Assembly (NCBI GenBank): GCA_030151635.1
Contig: JASLDF010000108.1
Location: 1-18,854, forward strand
Direction: 5' to 3'
Source: Bacteroides sp.
Lineage (GTDB): Bacteria; Bacteroidota; Bacteroidia; Bacteroidales; Bacteroidaceae
DNA length: 18,854 bases
The notes under the pieces are model-generated. The model was not told the origin of the DNA. It saw only the letters and a program-made list of their open reading frames with translations, and ran no database searches. Below are positions 1-7,457 of the stretch, piece after piece (position 1 is the first letter of the stretch; each line of letters starts with the position of its first letter). The position numbers and the translations under genes are program-made.

Positions 1-30
1 AAAAAAAGGAACCATACATAGTATGATTCC
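1..30 (-). terminator. Intrinsic terminator of the tRNA-fMet gene
   Basis: On the minus strand, 7 nt past the tRNA 3' end, GGAAUCAUAC pairs with GUAUGGUUCC around a UAU loop. This is a 10-bp stem containing one U-G wobble (8-17 with 21-30). It is followed directly by seven U residues (complement of positions 1-7). On the plus strand the wobble becomes a C-A mismatch, so the hairpin is better formed in the tRNA direction. Confidence 0.85.
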
Positions 31-37
31 TTAATAG

Positions 38-110
<73 letters not shown>

Positions 111-122
111 ATATTGTGAGTG

Positions 123-154
123 CAAATATAGGGGGTTTGTACTGCCCGTCCAAA
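123..154 (-). promoter_or_regulatory. Bacteroidetes-type promoter for tRNA-fMet
   Basis: Read on the minus strand, TTTG (151-154) is followed after 20 bp by TATATTTG (123-130). This matches the Bacteroidetes primary sigma factor consensus TTTG-N19-20-TAnnTTTG at both elements. The predicted start lies about 6-8 bases before the tRNA 5' end, so the leader is very short. It is the best promoter match I found in the window. Confidence 0.85.
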
Positions 155-232
155 TAATATGAGGGTTATTTTTAATATATTTATTAAGTCGCTTATAACT
201 AGCTTGTTTCATTTTAACGATAAAATTGCTGA

Positions 233-249
233 AACTCAAAAAATGAGTT
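233..249. promoter_or_regulatory. Candidate operator dyad upstream of the TetR gene
   Basis: AACTCA and TGAGTT form a perfect 6-bp inverted repeat separated by five A residues. It lies about 27 bp upstream of the predicted -33 element of the TetR-type gene. TetR-family proteins bind dyads of this scale and often regulate themselves, so this is a candidate operator. A short dyad in AT-rich DNA can also arise by chance, and no second copy was seen in front of fabG. Confidence 0.3.
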
Positions 250-275
250 CTTTTAGATTTTCTAACTATCCATTA

Positions 276-307
276 TTTGCTAGCTTCTGATAAATAGCTT
301 AATTTTA
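276..307 (+). promoter_or_regulatory. Promoter for the TetR-fabG-rluA-type operon
   Basis: TTTG (276-279) is followed after 20 bp by TAATTTTA (300-307), which matches the TAnnTTTG -7 consensus at all but the last position. The predicted transcription start is about 20 bases upstream of the ATG at 334. No other promoter-like match was seen before fabG or the pseudouridine synthase gene, so this probably drives all three. Confidence 0.6.
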
Positions 308-333
308 CACACCTTCATCAAGATTGTGCAATA

Positions 334-945
334 ATGACTAATATGGGTATTTCCAAAACAAAAGATCGAATTGTTGATGTTGCTAGACAACTGTTTGCAC
401 GTGATGGTATAGAGAATACTACCATGAACGATATCGCGTTGGCTTCTAAAAAAGGAAGACGAACGCTTTATACCTATTTTAAAAATAAGGATGAGGTTTA
501 TATGGCGGTTGTGAAAAGTGAATTAGATAATTTACTTGATCACTTGATTGAAGTTTCTAAGAAGGACATCTCTCCTGATGAAAAATTACTTGAAATAGTT
601 TTACGACGTTTGGAGGCTATTAAAGAAGTTGTGTTTCGTAATGGAACGCTTCGTGCCAATTTCTTTAGAGATATTTGGAAAGTTGAACAAGTTCGTAAGA
701 AATTTGATCGCAAAGAGATTTCTTTGCTAAAAACTATAATCCAAGAAGGTGCAGATAAGGGTGTCTTTGAAATTGATGATGTCGAGATGACTGCTGGTAT
801 AGTCCACTACTGTTTAAGGGGAATTGAAGTACCATTTATACGTGGGCAGATTGGAGCTAATGTCGATCCTGCTTGTCGCCATGAATACATTGCTAATATT
901 GTATTTGGGGGATTACGAAGATCGAATCAAAATATAAATAAATAA
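334..945 (+). CDS. TetR/AcrR-family transcriptional regulator
   Basis: A 203-aa protein with a typical TetR N-terminal DNA-binding domain. The first helix runs about 8-24 (IVDVARQLFARDG), then a helix-turn-helix at about 28-50 starting TTMNDIA and ending in TLYTYFKNKDE, the most conserved stretch of the family. The rest (about 60-200) is helical and would form the ligand-binding and dimer domain; its ligand cannot be read from sequence. A second ATG three codons downstream (343) is an equally possible start. The gene ends 14 bp before fabG with no terminator, so they are probably co-transcribed. The neighbour suggests control of fatty-acid synthesis or response to an acyl ligand, but that is inference. 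Confidence 0.92.
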   Translation: MTNMGISKTKDRIVDVARQLFARDGIENTTMNDIALASKKGRRTLYTYFKNKDEVYMAVVKSELDNLLDHLIEVSKKDISPDEKLLEIVLRRLEAIKEVVFRNGTLRANFFRDIWKVEQVRKKFDRKEISLLKTIIQEGADKGVFEIDDVEMTAGIVHYCLRGIEVPFIRGQIGANVDPACRHEYIANIVFGGLRRSNQNINK

Positions 946-959
946 TAAAACAGATAATT

Positions 960-1706
960 ATGGGATTATTAAACGGTAAAAATGCACTTATAACAGGTGC
1001 TGCACGAGGTATTGGTAAAGCAATTGCTTTAAAATATGCTTCAGAAGGAGCTAACGTTGCTTTTACAGATTTGAAAATTGATGAAACTGCAGAAGCTACA
1101 ATTAAAGAGCTAGAAGCATTTGGTGTTAAAGCGAAAGGTTATGCTTCAAATGCTGCCGATTTCAACGATACAGCAGCTGTTGTTGCTAAAGTCAAAGAAG
1201 ATTTCGGCTCTATTGATATTCTTGTAAATAATGCGGGTATCACAAGAGATGGTTTAATGATGCGTATGACAGAACAACAGTGGGATATGGTTATCAATGT
1301 AAACTTAAAGTCTGCATTTAACTTTATTCACGCTTGTACTCCTATAATGATGCGCCAACGTACAGGTAGCATTATTAATATGGCTTCTGTTGTTGGTGTA
1401 TCTGGTAATGCAGGTCAATGTAACTATTCTGCATCTAAAGCAGGTATGATTGGTCTTGCTAAATCTATTGCTAAGGAAATTGGTTCAAGAGGTATCAGAG
1501 CAAATGCTATTGCTCCAGGATTTATCTTGACAGAGATGACCGATGTTCTTCCTGAAGATGTGAAGAAACAATGGGCAGAACAAATTCCTTTAAGAAGAGG
1601 TGGTACACCAGAAGATGTAGCTAACGTTGCTACTTTCTTGGCTTCAGATTTATCTTCATACGTAACCGGACAAGTGATCCACTGTTGTGGTGGTATGAAT
1701 ATGTAA
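960..1706 (+). CDS. fabG: 3-oxoacyl-[acyl-carrier-protein] reductase
   Basis: A 248-aa classical short-chain dehydrogenase, the usual length for FabG, which reduces 3-oxoacyl-ACP to 3-hydroxyacyl-ACP with NADPH in fatty-acid elongation in the cytoplasm. Visible motifs are the cofactor loop TGAARGIG (12-19), NNAG (90-93), and the catalytic tetrad N115, S143, Y156 and K160 (Y-S-A-S-K). The PGFILTEMT segment (186-194) and the C-terminal GGMNM closely resemble E. coli FabG (GGMYM). A pair of cysteines (C242, C243) precedes that tail. Other SDR substrates cannot be fully excluded, but similarity across the whole length favours FabG. The pseudouridine synthase start is 1 bp after the stop codon. 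Confidence 0.9.
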   Translation: MGLLNGKNALITGAARGIGKAIALKYASEGANVAFTDLKIDETAEATIKELEAFGVKAKGYASNAADFNDTAAVVAKVKEDFGSIDILVNNAGITRDGLMMRMTEQQWDMVINVNLKSAFNFIHACTPIMMRQRTGSIINMASVVGVSGNAGQCNYSASKAGMIGLAKSIAKEIGSRGIRANAIAPGFILTEMTDVLPEDVKKQWAEQIPLRRGGTPEDVANVATFLASDLSSYVTGQVIHCCGGMNM

Positions 1707-1707
1707 T

Positions 1708-2382
1708 ATGGAAGTACTTTTCGAAGATAACCATATCATTGTAGTAAGTAAATCAAGCTCAGAAATAGTTCAGGGAGATAAGACTGGTGATAAACCTTTG
1801 TCTGAAACCGTAAAAGATTATATCAAAGAGAAGCATAATAAACCTGGAAATGTATTTTTAGGGGTTGTACATCGATTAGATAGACCCGTTAGTGGTATTG
1901 TGTTATTTGCTAAGACTAGTAAGGCTTTGTCACGCTTGAATGAAATGTTTCGTGAGGGACAAGTCAACAAAAAGTATTGGGCTATTGTCAAAAATAGACC
2001 TGCTACCCCTGTAGGTAAATTAACTCACTATCTAATTAAAAATGAAAAGCAAAATAAAAGCTACGCCTATGCCCAGCCTAAGGCCAATGGTAAAAAGGCT
2101 GAATTAGAGTATCGTGAAATTGCTTCTTCTGATAATTATTTTATTCTTGAGGTAAATCTTTTAACAGGTCGACATCATCAAATTAGAACACAATTATCTA
2201 AAATGGGATGTTGCATCAAAGGAGATTTAAAGTATGGTGCTCCTAGATCTAACCCTAATGGCAGCATTAGTTTACATGCTCGTTTTCTATCATTCGTTCA
2301 TCCAGTAACAAAAGAAGAAGTGTCTTTTGAAGCTCCTTGTCCGAATGACGATATTTGGGATACATTTGACTTTTACAATTGA
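1708..2382 (+). CDS. RluA-family RNA pseudouridine synthase
   Basis: A 224-aa protein made almost only of the RluA-type catalytic domain. The signature HRLDRPVSG (55-63) holds the catalytic aspartate D58. The family's second motif, LLTGRHHQIR (about 151-160), and a late GDLKYGA block (about 172-178) are also present. There is no N-terminal S4 RNA-binding domain, which sets it apart from RluC and RluD and makes it closer to the short RluA/TruC-like branch. It isomerises uridine to pseudouridine in rRNA or tRNA; which site cannot be told from sequence. It starts 1 bp after fabG, so translation is probably coupled. It is the last gene of the operon, followed by a strong hairpin terminator. Confidence 0.88.
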   Translation: MEVLFEDNHIIVVSKSSSEIVQGDKTGDKPLSETVKDYIKEKHNKPGNVFLGVVHRLDRPVSGIVLFAKTSKALSRLNEMFREGQVNKKYWAIVKNRPATPVGKLTHYLIKNEKQNKSYAYAQPKANGKKAELEYREIASSDNYFILEVNLLTGRHHQIRTQLSKMGCCIKGDLKYGAPRSNPNGSISLHARFLSFVHPVTKEEVSFEAPCPNDDIWDTFDFYN

Positions 2383-2396
2383 TATTATACTATAAT

Positions 2397-2434
2397 AAGA
2401 ATGTCCGACTAATTTTAGTCGGACATTCTTTTTT
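2397..2434. terminator. Shared terminator between convergent genes
   Basis: A perfect 16-bp stem (2397-2412 with 2415-2430) closes on a 2-nt TT spacer, so the real loop will open to about four bases. On the plus strand the U run spans 2429-2434, which terminates the TetR-fabG-pseudouridine synthase operon. On the minus strand the hairpin lies just past the response-regulator stop codon and is followed by a weaker, interrupted U-rich stretch, so it may also serve that gene. Confidence 0.9.
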
Positions 2435-2441
2435 CTATCAA

Positions 2442-3806
2442 TTACAATTCAATATCGTATAGCTTTAACTTATTGTAAAGCGTTTTTCTGTCTATCTTCA
2501 ATAATTTAGCTGCTTGACTTTTATTGTTGTTAGTGATTTGTAAAGCTGCTAATATTTTCTGTTTTTCATTTTGCTCATCGAACAACTCTATGGAATGCGG
2601 AGCCATTAGAGGTTGATTTATTGCTTCCGAGGAATTAGCTTTATTATCAATTAAGTCTGATTGAAAATCAATCAATTCTATTTGGGAGCTTTGGGATAAT
2701 AGAGTTGCTTTGCGAATTGTATTCTTAAGTTGTCTAATATTTCCTGGCCATGAATAGTTTTTTAAGGCTGATAGTGCTTCTTCACTAAATGACTCAATTG
2801 ATTTCCCCAATTCTTTGTTGGCTTGCTTAAGGAAGAAATCAGCAAAAAGAAGGATGTCGTCAGCTCTTTCATTAAGGTTAGGAACACGTATTGTAAACTC
2901 GTTTACACGGTGGTATAAATCTTCTCTAAAACTACCGTCAGCAATAGCTGCACTTAAGTCCTCATTCGTAGCCGCAATTAAACGAATATCTACCTGTATG
3001 GCTTCATTGCTACCAATAGGGCGAATGATACGTTCCTGCAAAGCCCGTAATAATTGTATTTGAGTGTTATAATTTAGATTTCCAATCTCATCTAGGAAGA
3101 TGGTGCCACCATTTGCAGCAATAAATGCACCTTGTTTATCTTCCAACGCTCCTGTAAATGCACCTTTTACATGACCAAAAAACTCAGAAGCAGCAAGGTC
3201 TTTGGGAATTGCACCACAGTCAATGGCAACGAAAGCTTTGTTTGCCCTGCTACTTAAGTTGTGTATACTTTGTGCAATGTGTTCTTTTCCTGTGCCACTA
3301 GCACCTTGTATAAGAACAGACATATTTGTAGGAGATACTAACTTTACAAACTTATATAGTTGTTGTGCAGCAGGGCTATTTCCTTCAATGTAGTCGTCAT
3401 GTTGGGTGGATGCTAGTATTTTTTTGTCTTCAACATTCTCTTTTCTACCTCCAGAAATTGCTTCATCAATTTTCTTAAGCAAATCTTCGGGGTGAAATGG
3501 TTTAGCGATGTAATCAAGGGCTCCTAATTTCATAGCACGCACGGCCGACTGTATATCAGCATAGCTAGTCATAATGATTAGAGGTATTTGACTATCCATT
3601 CTGTTAATCCATTCCAAAAGATCTACTCCTTCAGAATCGGGAAGTCGCATATCAGATAAAATTAAATGATAGCTATTCTTTTTTATATTTTGTTTAGCGT
3701 CTGCTATTGAACTAACGCAAGTTACACTGAACTTGTGTTTCGTTAGCCACTTCTGTAGCATTAAGCTAAAGGTGATGTCATCTTCAACAATTAATATTGA
3801 TTTCAT
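2442..3806 (-). CDS. Sigma-54-dependent response regulator (NtrC family)
   Basis: A 454-aa bacterial enhancer-binding protein with three domains. The receiver (1-120) has acidic D9/D10, phosphoacceptor D52, T80 and K102. The AAA+ domain (about 138-380) has Walker A GASGTGKE (168-175, where many relatives have GESGTGKE), the sigma-54-contacting loop GAFTGA (215-220), Walker B GGTIFLDEIG (233-242), the FREDLYHR arginine-finger region (293-300) and PGNIRQLKN (sensor II). The C-terminus (about 427-450) is a Fis-type helix-turn-helix. All parts for activating sigma-54 RNA polymerase are intact. It transcribes away from the envelope gene run and has no adjacent kinase. The hybrid kinase at 7458-9773 ends in an HPt domain and is the natural candidate donor (inference). 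Confidence 0.95.
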   Translation of the reverse strand: MKSILIVEDDITFSLMLQKWLTKHKFSVTCVSSIADAKQNIKKNSYHLILSDMRLPDSEGVDLLEWINRMDSQIPLIIMTSYADIQSAVRAMKLGALDYIAKPFHPEDLLKKIDEAISGGRKENVEDKKILASTQHDDYIEGNSPAAQQLYKFVKLVSPTNMSVLIQGASGTGKEHIAQSIHNLSSRANKAFVAIDCGAIPKDLAASEFFGHVKGAFTGALEDKQGAFIAANGGTIFLDEIGNLNYNTQIQLLRALQERIIRPIGSNEAIQVDIRLIAATNEDLSAAIADGSFREDLYHRVNEFTIRVPNLNERADDILLFADFFLKQANKELGKSIESFSEEALSALKNYSWPGNIRQLKNTIRKATLLSQSSQIELIDFQSDLIDNKANSSEAINQPLMAPHSIELFDEQNEKQKILAALQITNNNKSQAAKLLKIDRKTLYNKLKLYDIEL

Positions 3807-3836
3807 ACTCGTTTATAGAATAGTTACTTAGTATTA

Positions 3837-3844
3837 CAAAGTTA
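3837..3844 (-). promoter_or_regulatory. -7 element for the sigma-54 response regulator
   Basis: On the minus strand this reads TAACTTTG, a full match to TAnnTTTG. The predicted start is about 23 bases before the ATG at 3806. No clear TTTG lies 19-21 bp upstream, so the -33 element is weak or absent, which can indicate need for an activator. Confidence 0.5.
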
Positions 3845-3865
3845 GTTGCTTTTTCTCAAGACTCC

Positions 3866-3964
3866 CACTTTATAAAGATTATTTAAGTGATACCAATATG
3901 GTTGTTTTTGCCTAGATTCTAGATTATAGCTTTAAAAAACTCAAATAAGGGCACTTTACTAAAG
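3866..3964. promoter_or_regulatory. Paired CTTTA/TAAAG dyads in the divergent spacer
   Basis: Two related palindromes lie between the divergent response regulator and cyclophilin genes. The first is CTTTATAAAG (3868-3877), preceded by CA. The second is CTTTA-C-TAAAG (3954-3964), also preceded by CA. Their starts are 86 bp apart, close to eight helical turns. An AAGTG at 3885-3889 adds a further inverted CACTT half-site, and CTAGATT occurs twice in tandem at 3912-3925. They could be binding sites for the adjacent enhancer-binding protein or another regulator. The region is AT-rich, so chance is a real alternative. Confidence 0.3.
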
Positions 3965-3984
3965 GTTTATATCTCATTAAATTG

Positions 3985-3992
3985 TAAATTTG
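3985..3992 (+). promoter_or_regulatory. -7 element for the cyclophilin-to-TamL gene run
   Basis: TAAATTTG is a full match to the Bacteroidetes -7 consensus TAnnTTTG. The predicted start is about 14 bases before the ATG at 4013. No TTTG is seen at the expected -33 distance; GTTTA nearby is too close. It is the only strong promoter-like element before a long series of closely spaced genes. Confidence 0.55.
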
Positions 3993-4012
3993 CAACACTT
4001 AAAAATACATCT

Positions 4013-4849
4013 ATGAGAAAACTAAATTTTGTGCCCTTACTATTGGGCTTATTTATATTGATGAATTCAAGTTGTGGTACTAATAAAGCTAAAAATATGC
4101 AAGACGTTAAAGTAAAAATAGAAACAACAATGGGTGATGTAGTTATTAAACTATATCAAGATACTCCTGCTCACAGAGATAACTTTGTAAAATTAGTAAA
4201 TGATAAAACATACGAAGGAACACTTTTCCACCGTGTTATTAAAGATTTTATGATTCAAGCTGGTGATCCAGATTCTAAAACTGCTAAGAAAGGTCAGTCT
4301 TTAGGCTCAGGAGATTTAGGTTATACTTTGCCTGCCGAGTTTGATTACCCTAAGTATTTCCACAAGAAAGGTGCTCTTTCTGCTGCTCGTACAGCCGACC
4401 AAGTAAATCCAGAAAAACGTTCTTCAGGCTGCCAATTCTATATTGTGACTGGTACTGTTTATACGCAAGAAGGTTTATTAGAATATCAAGAACAAATGAA
4501 TGGTGCTAAAATGAATGAAGCATTTAATTCATTGGTTCAAAAACATATGAAAGAAATTTATAAGCTTCGTAAAGCAAATGACGAGGATGCTTTAATGGAA
4601 CTTCAAGAAAATCTAATAGCTCAAGCTGAAGAAATGACTGCAGGTATGCCCGATTTTGAATTTACTCCAGAGCAAGTAGAAGCTTATACAACTATTGGTG
4701 GTACTCCTCATTTAGATAATCAATATACTGTTTTTGGAGAAGTACTTGAAGGTCTTGATATCGTTGATAAAATTCAATTGGTTAAAACAGATCGTAGTGA
4801 CAGACCTAATGAAGATGTGAAAATCGTTAAAATGACGCTTCTAGACTAA
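4013..4849 (+). CDS. Lipoprotein cyclophilin-type peptidyl-prolyl isomerase
   Basis: A 278-aa protein with a lipoprotein signal: positively charged start, hydrophobic core and lipobox MNSSC with acylated C21. No acidic run follows the cysteine, so a periplasm-facing lipoprotein is likelier than a surface one. The cyclophilin domain runs about 33-278. Active-site elements are FHRVI (72-76, catalytic R74), FMIQAGD (79-85), SGCQFYIVTG (138-147) and TPHLDNQYTVFGEV (231-244). It should catalyse proline cis-trans isomerisation during folding of exported proteins. An insertion of about 80 mostly helical, charged residues (148-230) separates QFYI from TPHLD, which are only a few residues apart in compact cyclophilins. 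It heads the plus-strand envelope run; the M16 gene follows after 3 bp. Confidence 0.92.
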   Translation: MRKLNFVPLLLGLFILMNSSCGTNKAKNMQDVKVKIETTMGDVVIKLYQDTPAHRDNFVKLVNDKTYEGTLFHRVIKDFMIQAGDPDSKTAKKGQSLGSGDLGYTLPAEFDYPKYFHKKGALSAARTADQVNPEKRSSGCQFYIVTGTVYTQEGLLEYQEQMNGAKMNEAFNSLVQKHMKEIYKLRKANDEDALMELQENLIAQAEEMTAGMPDFEFTPEQVEAYTTIGGTPHLDNQYTVFGEVLEGLDIVDKIQLVKTDRSDRPNEDVKIVKMTLLD

Positions 4850-4852
4850 TCT

Positions 4853-6094
4853 ATGTTAGCTATTAATAAAAGAACTTTATCCAATGGACTTCGCATAGTA
4901 CATTTGGAAGATAAGGCTACCCAAATGGTAGCCTTAAATCTATTGTATAATGTAGGTGCTAAAGACGAGAATCCAAACCGAACTGGTTTTGCTCATCTTT
5001 TTGAACATCTAATGTTTAGTGGGTCTCAAAATATTCCAAATTATGATTTACCTCTTCAAAATGCAGGAGGGGAGAATAATGCCTGGACCAACAATGACCT
5101 AACTAATTTCTACTTAACTATTCCTCATCAAAATGTGGAAATAGGCTTTTGGTTAGAGTCTGATCGTTTAAATGCATTGTCTTTAGATGAGCGTAAAATT
5201 GAGATTCAGAAAGGAGTTGTCTGTGAAGAGTTCAAACAACGTAACTTAAATCAGCCTTATGGTGATGTAGGGCACCTGATTCGTGAAATGGCATACAAGA
5301 AGCATCCTTACCAATGGCCTACGATTGGTAAAGAATTAAATCACATTCAAGAAGCTTCTGTTGATGATGTTAGAGAGTTTTACAATCAATACTACAATCC
5401 AAATAACCTAATCTTAGCTGTCACTGGACACATCACGTTTCAGAAGACCGTAGAACTTGCAGAGAAGTGGTTCGGAGGAATCACAAAGCAAACTATTTCT
5501 CACAGAAATTTACCAGTGGAACCTAAGCAAGTTGAAGTTCGCAGACAAGAAGTGGAGCGCGATGTTCCTGTCGATTCTTTATTTATGGCATTTCACATGT
5601 GTGAACGTAAGAATCAAGACTATTATGCTTTTGATATTTTATCTGATATTTTAAGTAACGGCTCATCTAGTCGATTTCATCAGAAGTTAATTTTAGAAGA
5701 TAAAACTTTTACATCTGTTGATGCCTATATTTCAGGTTCTATTGAAGCTGGCTTATTTCAAATTTATGGTAAACCTTATCCAGGCGTTAGCCTTGAAGAG
5801 GCTGAAGCTGCGATATGGAGAGAATTAGAAATTGTGAAAAAAGAGTTAGTCGATGCAGTTGAACTTGAGAAAGTGAAAAACAAATTTGAATCGAATTATA
5901 TTTTTAATCACATTAATTATTTAAATGTGGCTACGAATCTAGCTTGGTTTGAGCTATTAGGCGATGCACATGATATTGACAACGAAGTAAGTAATTATAA
6001 ATCAACTACTGCCGAACATCTAGTAAGAGTTGCGGAAGAAGCATTTGTTCCAGAAAACTGCTCGATATTATATTATAGAAAAAAAGAAAAATAA
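4853..6094 (+). CDS. M16-family zinc metallopeptidase
   Basis: A 413-aa single M16 unit. The inverted zinc motif HLFEH (48-52) gives ligands H48 and H52 and the catalytic base E51. The third ligand is in VVCEEF (122-127), E125 or E126. The second M16 subdomain follows (about 165-400). No signal peptide or membrane segment is seen, so it is probably cytoplasmic. Its length matches the short M16B type, which works as a dimer. In the second subdomain the positions where the substrate-binding Arg and Tyr usually sit appear to be I280 and T287, so the active site may need another subunit. The gene lies 3 bp after the cyclophilin gene and 12 bp before the MATE gene. Substrate unknown. Confidence 0.9.
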   Translation: MLAINKRTLSNGLRIVHLEDKATQMVALNLLYNVGAKDENPNRTGFAHLFEHLMFSGSQNIPNYDLPLQNAGGENNAWTNNDLTNFYLTIPHQNVEIGFWLESDRLNALSLDERKIEIQKGVVCEEFKQRNLNQPYGDVGHLIREMAYKKHPYQWPTIGKELNHIQEASVDDVREFYNQYYNPNNLILAVTGHITFQKTVELAEKWFGGITKQTISHRNLPVEPKQVEVRRQEVERDVPVDSLFMAFHMCERKNQDYYAFDILSDILSNGSSSRFHQKLILEDKTFTSVDAYISGSIEAGLFQIYGKPYPGVSLEEAEAAIWRELEIVKKELVDAVELEKVKNKFESNYIFNHINYLNVATNLAWFELLGDAHDIDNEVSNYKSTTAEHLVRVAEEAFVPENCSILYYRKKEK

Positions 6095-6106
6095 GGTATT
6101 ATTATA

Positions 6107-7450
6107 ATGGAAAATTTAAAAATAAAAGATCACTATAAACCACTTTTATACTTAGGAATACCGATTATTATCGGTCAACTCGGAATTATTGTATTGGGGT
6201 TTGCTGATACGTTGATGATTTCATGGCATAGTAAGGTAGAACTTTCGGCTGTTGGATTTGTAAATAACGTATTTAACCTTCCAATTATCTTTGGAACTGG
6301 TTTTAGTTATGGGCTAACACCAGTAGTTGGTAAATTGTTTGGACAGAAAAAATTTGGTGAAATTGGTAGCTCTTTGAAAGCGAGTCTTGTTTCTAATTTA
6401 ATGATTGGGATATTGCTCGTTTTAATAATGAGTGTGCTGTATTTAAATGTAGAGCACCTGGGGCAACCAATGGATTTGATGTATCTTATTAAACCTTATT
6501 TCTTAATTCTCTTAGCATCATTGCCTTTTGTTGTGCTCTTTAATGCCTTTAAGCAGTTTGCCGATGGTATTACTGATACTAAAATGGGTATGTGGATTTT
6601 AATTGGAGGTAATACGCTGAATATCGTAGGTAACTATGCTTTAATCTATGGTAAATTTGGTTTTCCAGAATTAGGGTTGATTGGTGCTGGATTAAGTACA
6701 CTCTTCTCTAGAATACTTATGGTAATTGTATTTGCCTCTATCTTCTTTTTCTCTAAAAGATATACGCAGTACCGTGATGGATTTTATGCATCATCAATTT
6801 CAAGAGCCTTGGTTCACAGATTAAACACCTTGGGATGGCCAGTAGCTATTCAAATGGGGCTTGAAACAGCAAGTTTTAGTTTAAGTGCTGTTATGGTTGG
6901 TTGGCTTGGTAAAGATGCTCTAGCAGCTCATCAAATTGTGATTACTGTGTCGACAGCAACGTTTATGGTCTATTATGGTATGGGGGCTGCTGTAGCTGTT
7001 CGTATCAGTAATTTTAAAAGTAACAATAACATCAAAAGCATTAATCAAACGGCATCTGCAGGTTTTCACCTGACTTTATTAATAGCTGTTATTTTATCGG
7101 CTATTGTCTTCTCTTTGAGATATAACTATTCAGGATGGTTTGGTCAAGCTGGGCAAGAGCATATTGAGTTAATGGTGTTATCGCTGATGTTGCCATTGAT
7201 TATTTATCAATTTGGTGATGCAATGCAAATTAACTATGCCAATGCCCTTCGTGGTATTGCAGATGTTAAACCGATGATGATAATTGCATTCATCTCATAC
7301 TTTATTGTATCATTGCCAATGGGCTATTTGTTTGGATTTACCTTTGGTTGGGGAATTGTAGGTGTGTGGATGGCACTGCCTATTGGACTTACCACTGCAG
7401 GAATCTTGCTATGGCTGCGTTTTAGATATAAAATGACACAACAGAACTAA
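6107..7450 (+). CDS. MATE-family (NorM-like) multidrug/cation antiporter
   Basis: A 447-aa inner-membrane protein with about twelve hydrophobic segments, the usual size and topology of MATE exporters, which expel organic cations and drugs in exchange for Na+ or H+. NorM-type signatures are visible: GQLGIIVLGFADTLM in the first helices (about 23-37), NYALIYGKFGFPELGLIGAG after helix five (about 175-194), and NALRGIADVKPMM near helix ten (about 377-389). The substrate cannot be read from sequence. Short intergenic gaps on both sides (12 and 7 bp) indicate co-transcription with the M16 peptidase and the hybrid kinase. Confidence 0.92.
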   Translation: MENLKIKDHYKPLLYLGIPIIIGQLGIIVLGFADTLMISWHSKVELSAVGFVNNVFNLPIIFGTGFSYGLTPVVGKLFGQKKFGEIGSSLKASLVSNLMIGILLVLIMSVLYLNVEHLGQPMDLMYLIKPYFLILLASLPFVVLFNAFKQFADGITDTKMGMWILIGGNTLNIVGNYALIYGKFGFPELGLIGAGLSTLFSRILMVIVFASIFFFSKRYTQYRDGFYASSISRALVHRLNTLGWPVAIQMGLETASFSLSAVMVGWLGKDALAAHQIVITVSTATFMVYYGMGAAVAVRISNFKSNNNIKSINQTASAGFHLTLLIAVILSAIVFSLRYNYSGWFGQAGQEHIELMVLSLMLPLIIYQFGDAMQINYANALRGIADVKPMMIIAFISYFIVSLPMGYLFGFTFGWGIVGVWMALPIGLTTAGILLWLRFRYKMTQQN

Positions 7451-7457
7451 TAAATAA

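Noticed and set aside
2815..3393. Plus-strand open frames opposite the response regulator
   Set aside because: They are antisense to conserved AAA+ motifs of a clearly intact gene and encode no recognisable protein.
3899..3913. TGG...TTGCC resembling a sigma-54 promoter
   Set aside because: The GG and GC are two bases too close together, and the first element lacks CAC.
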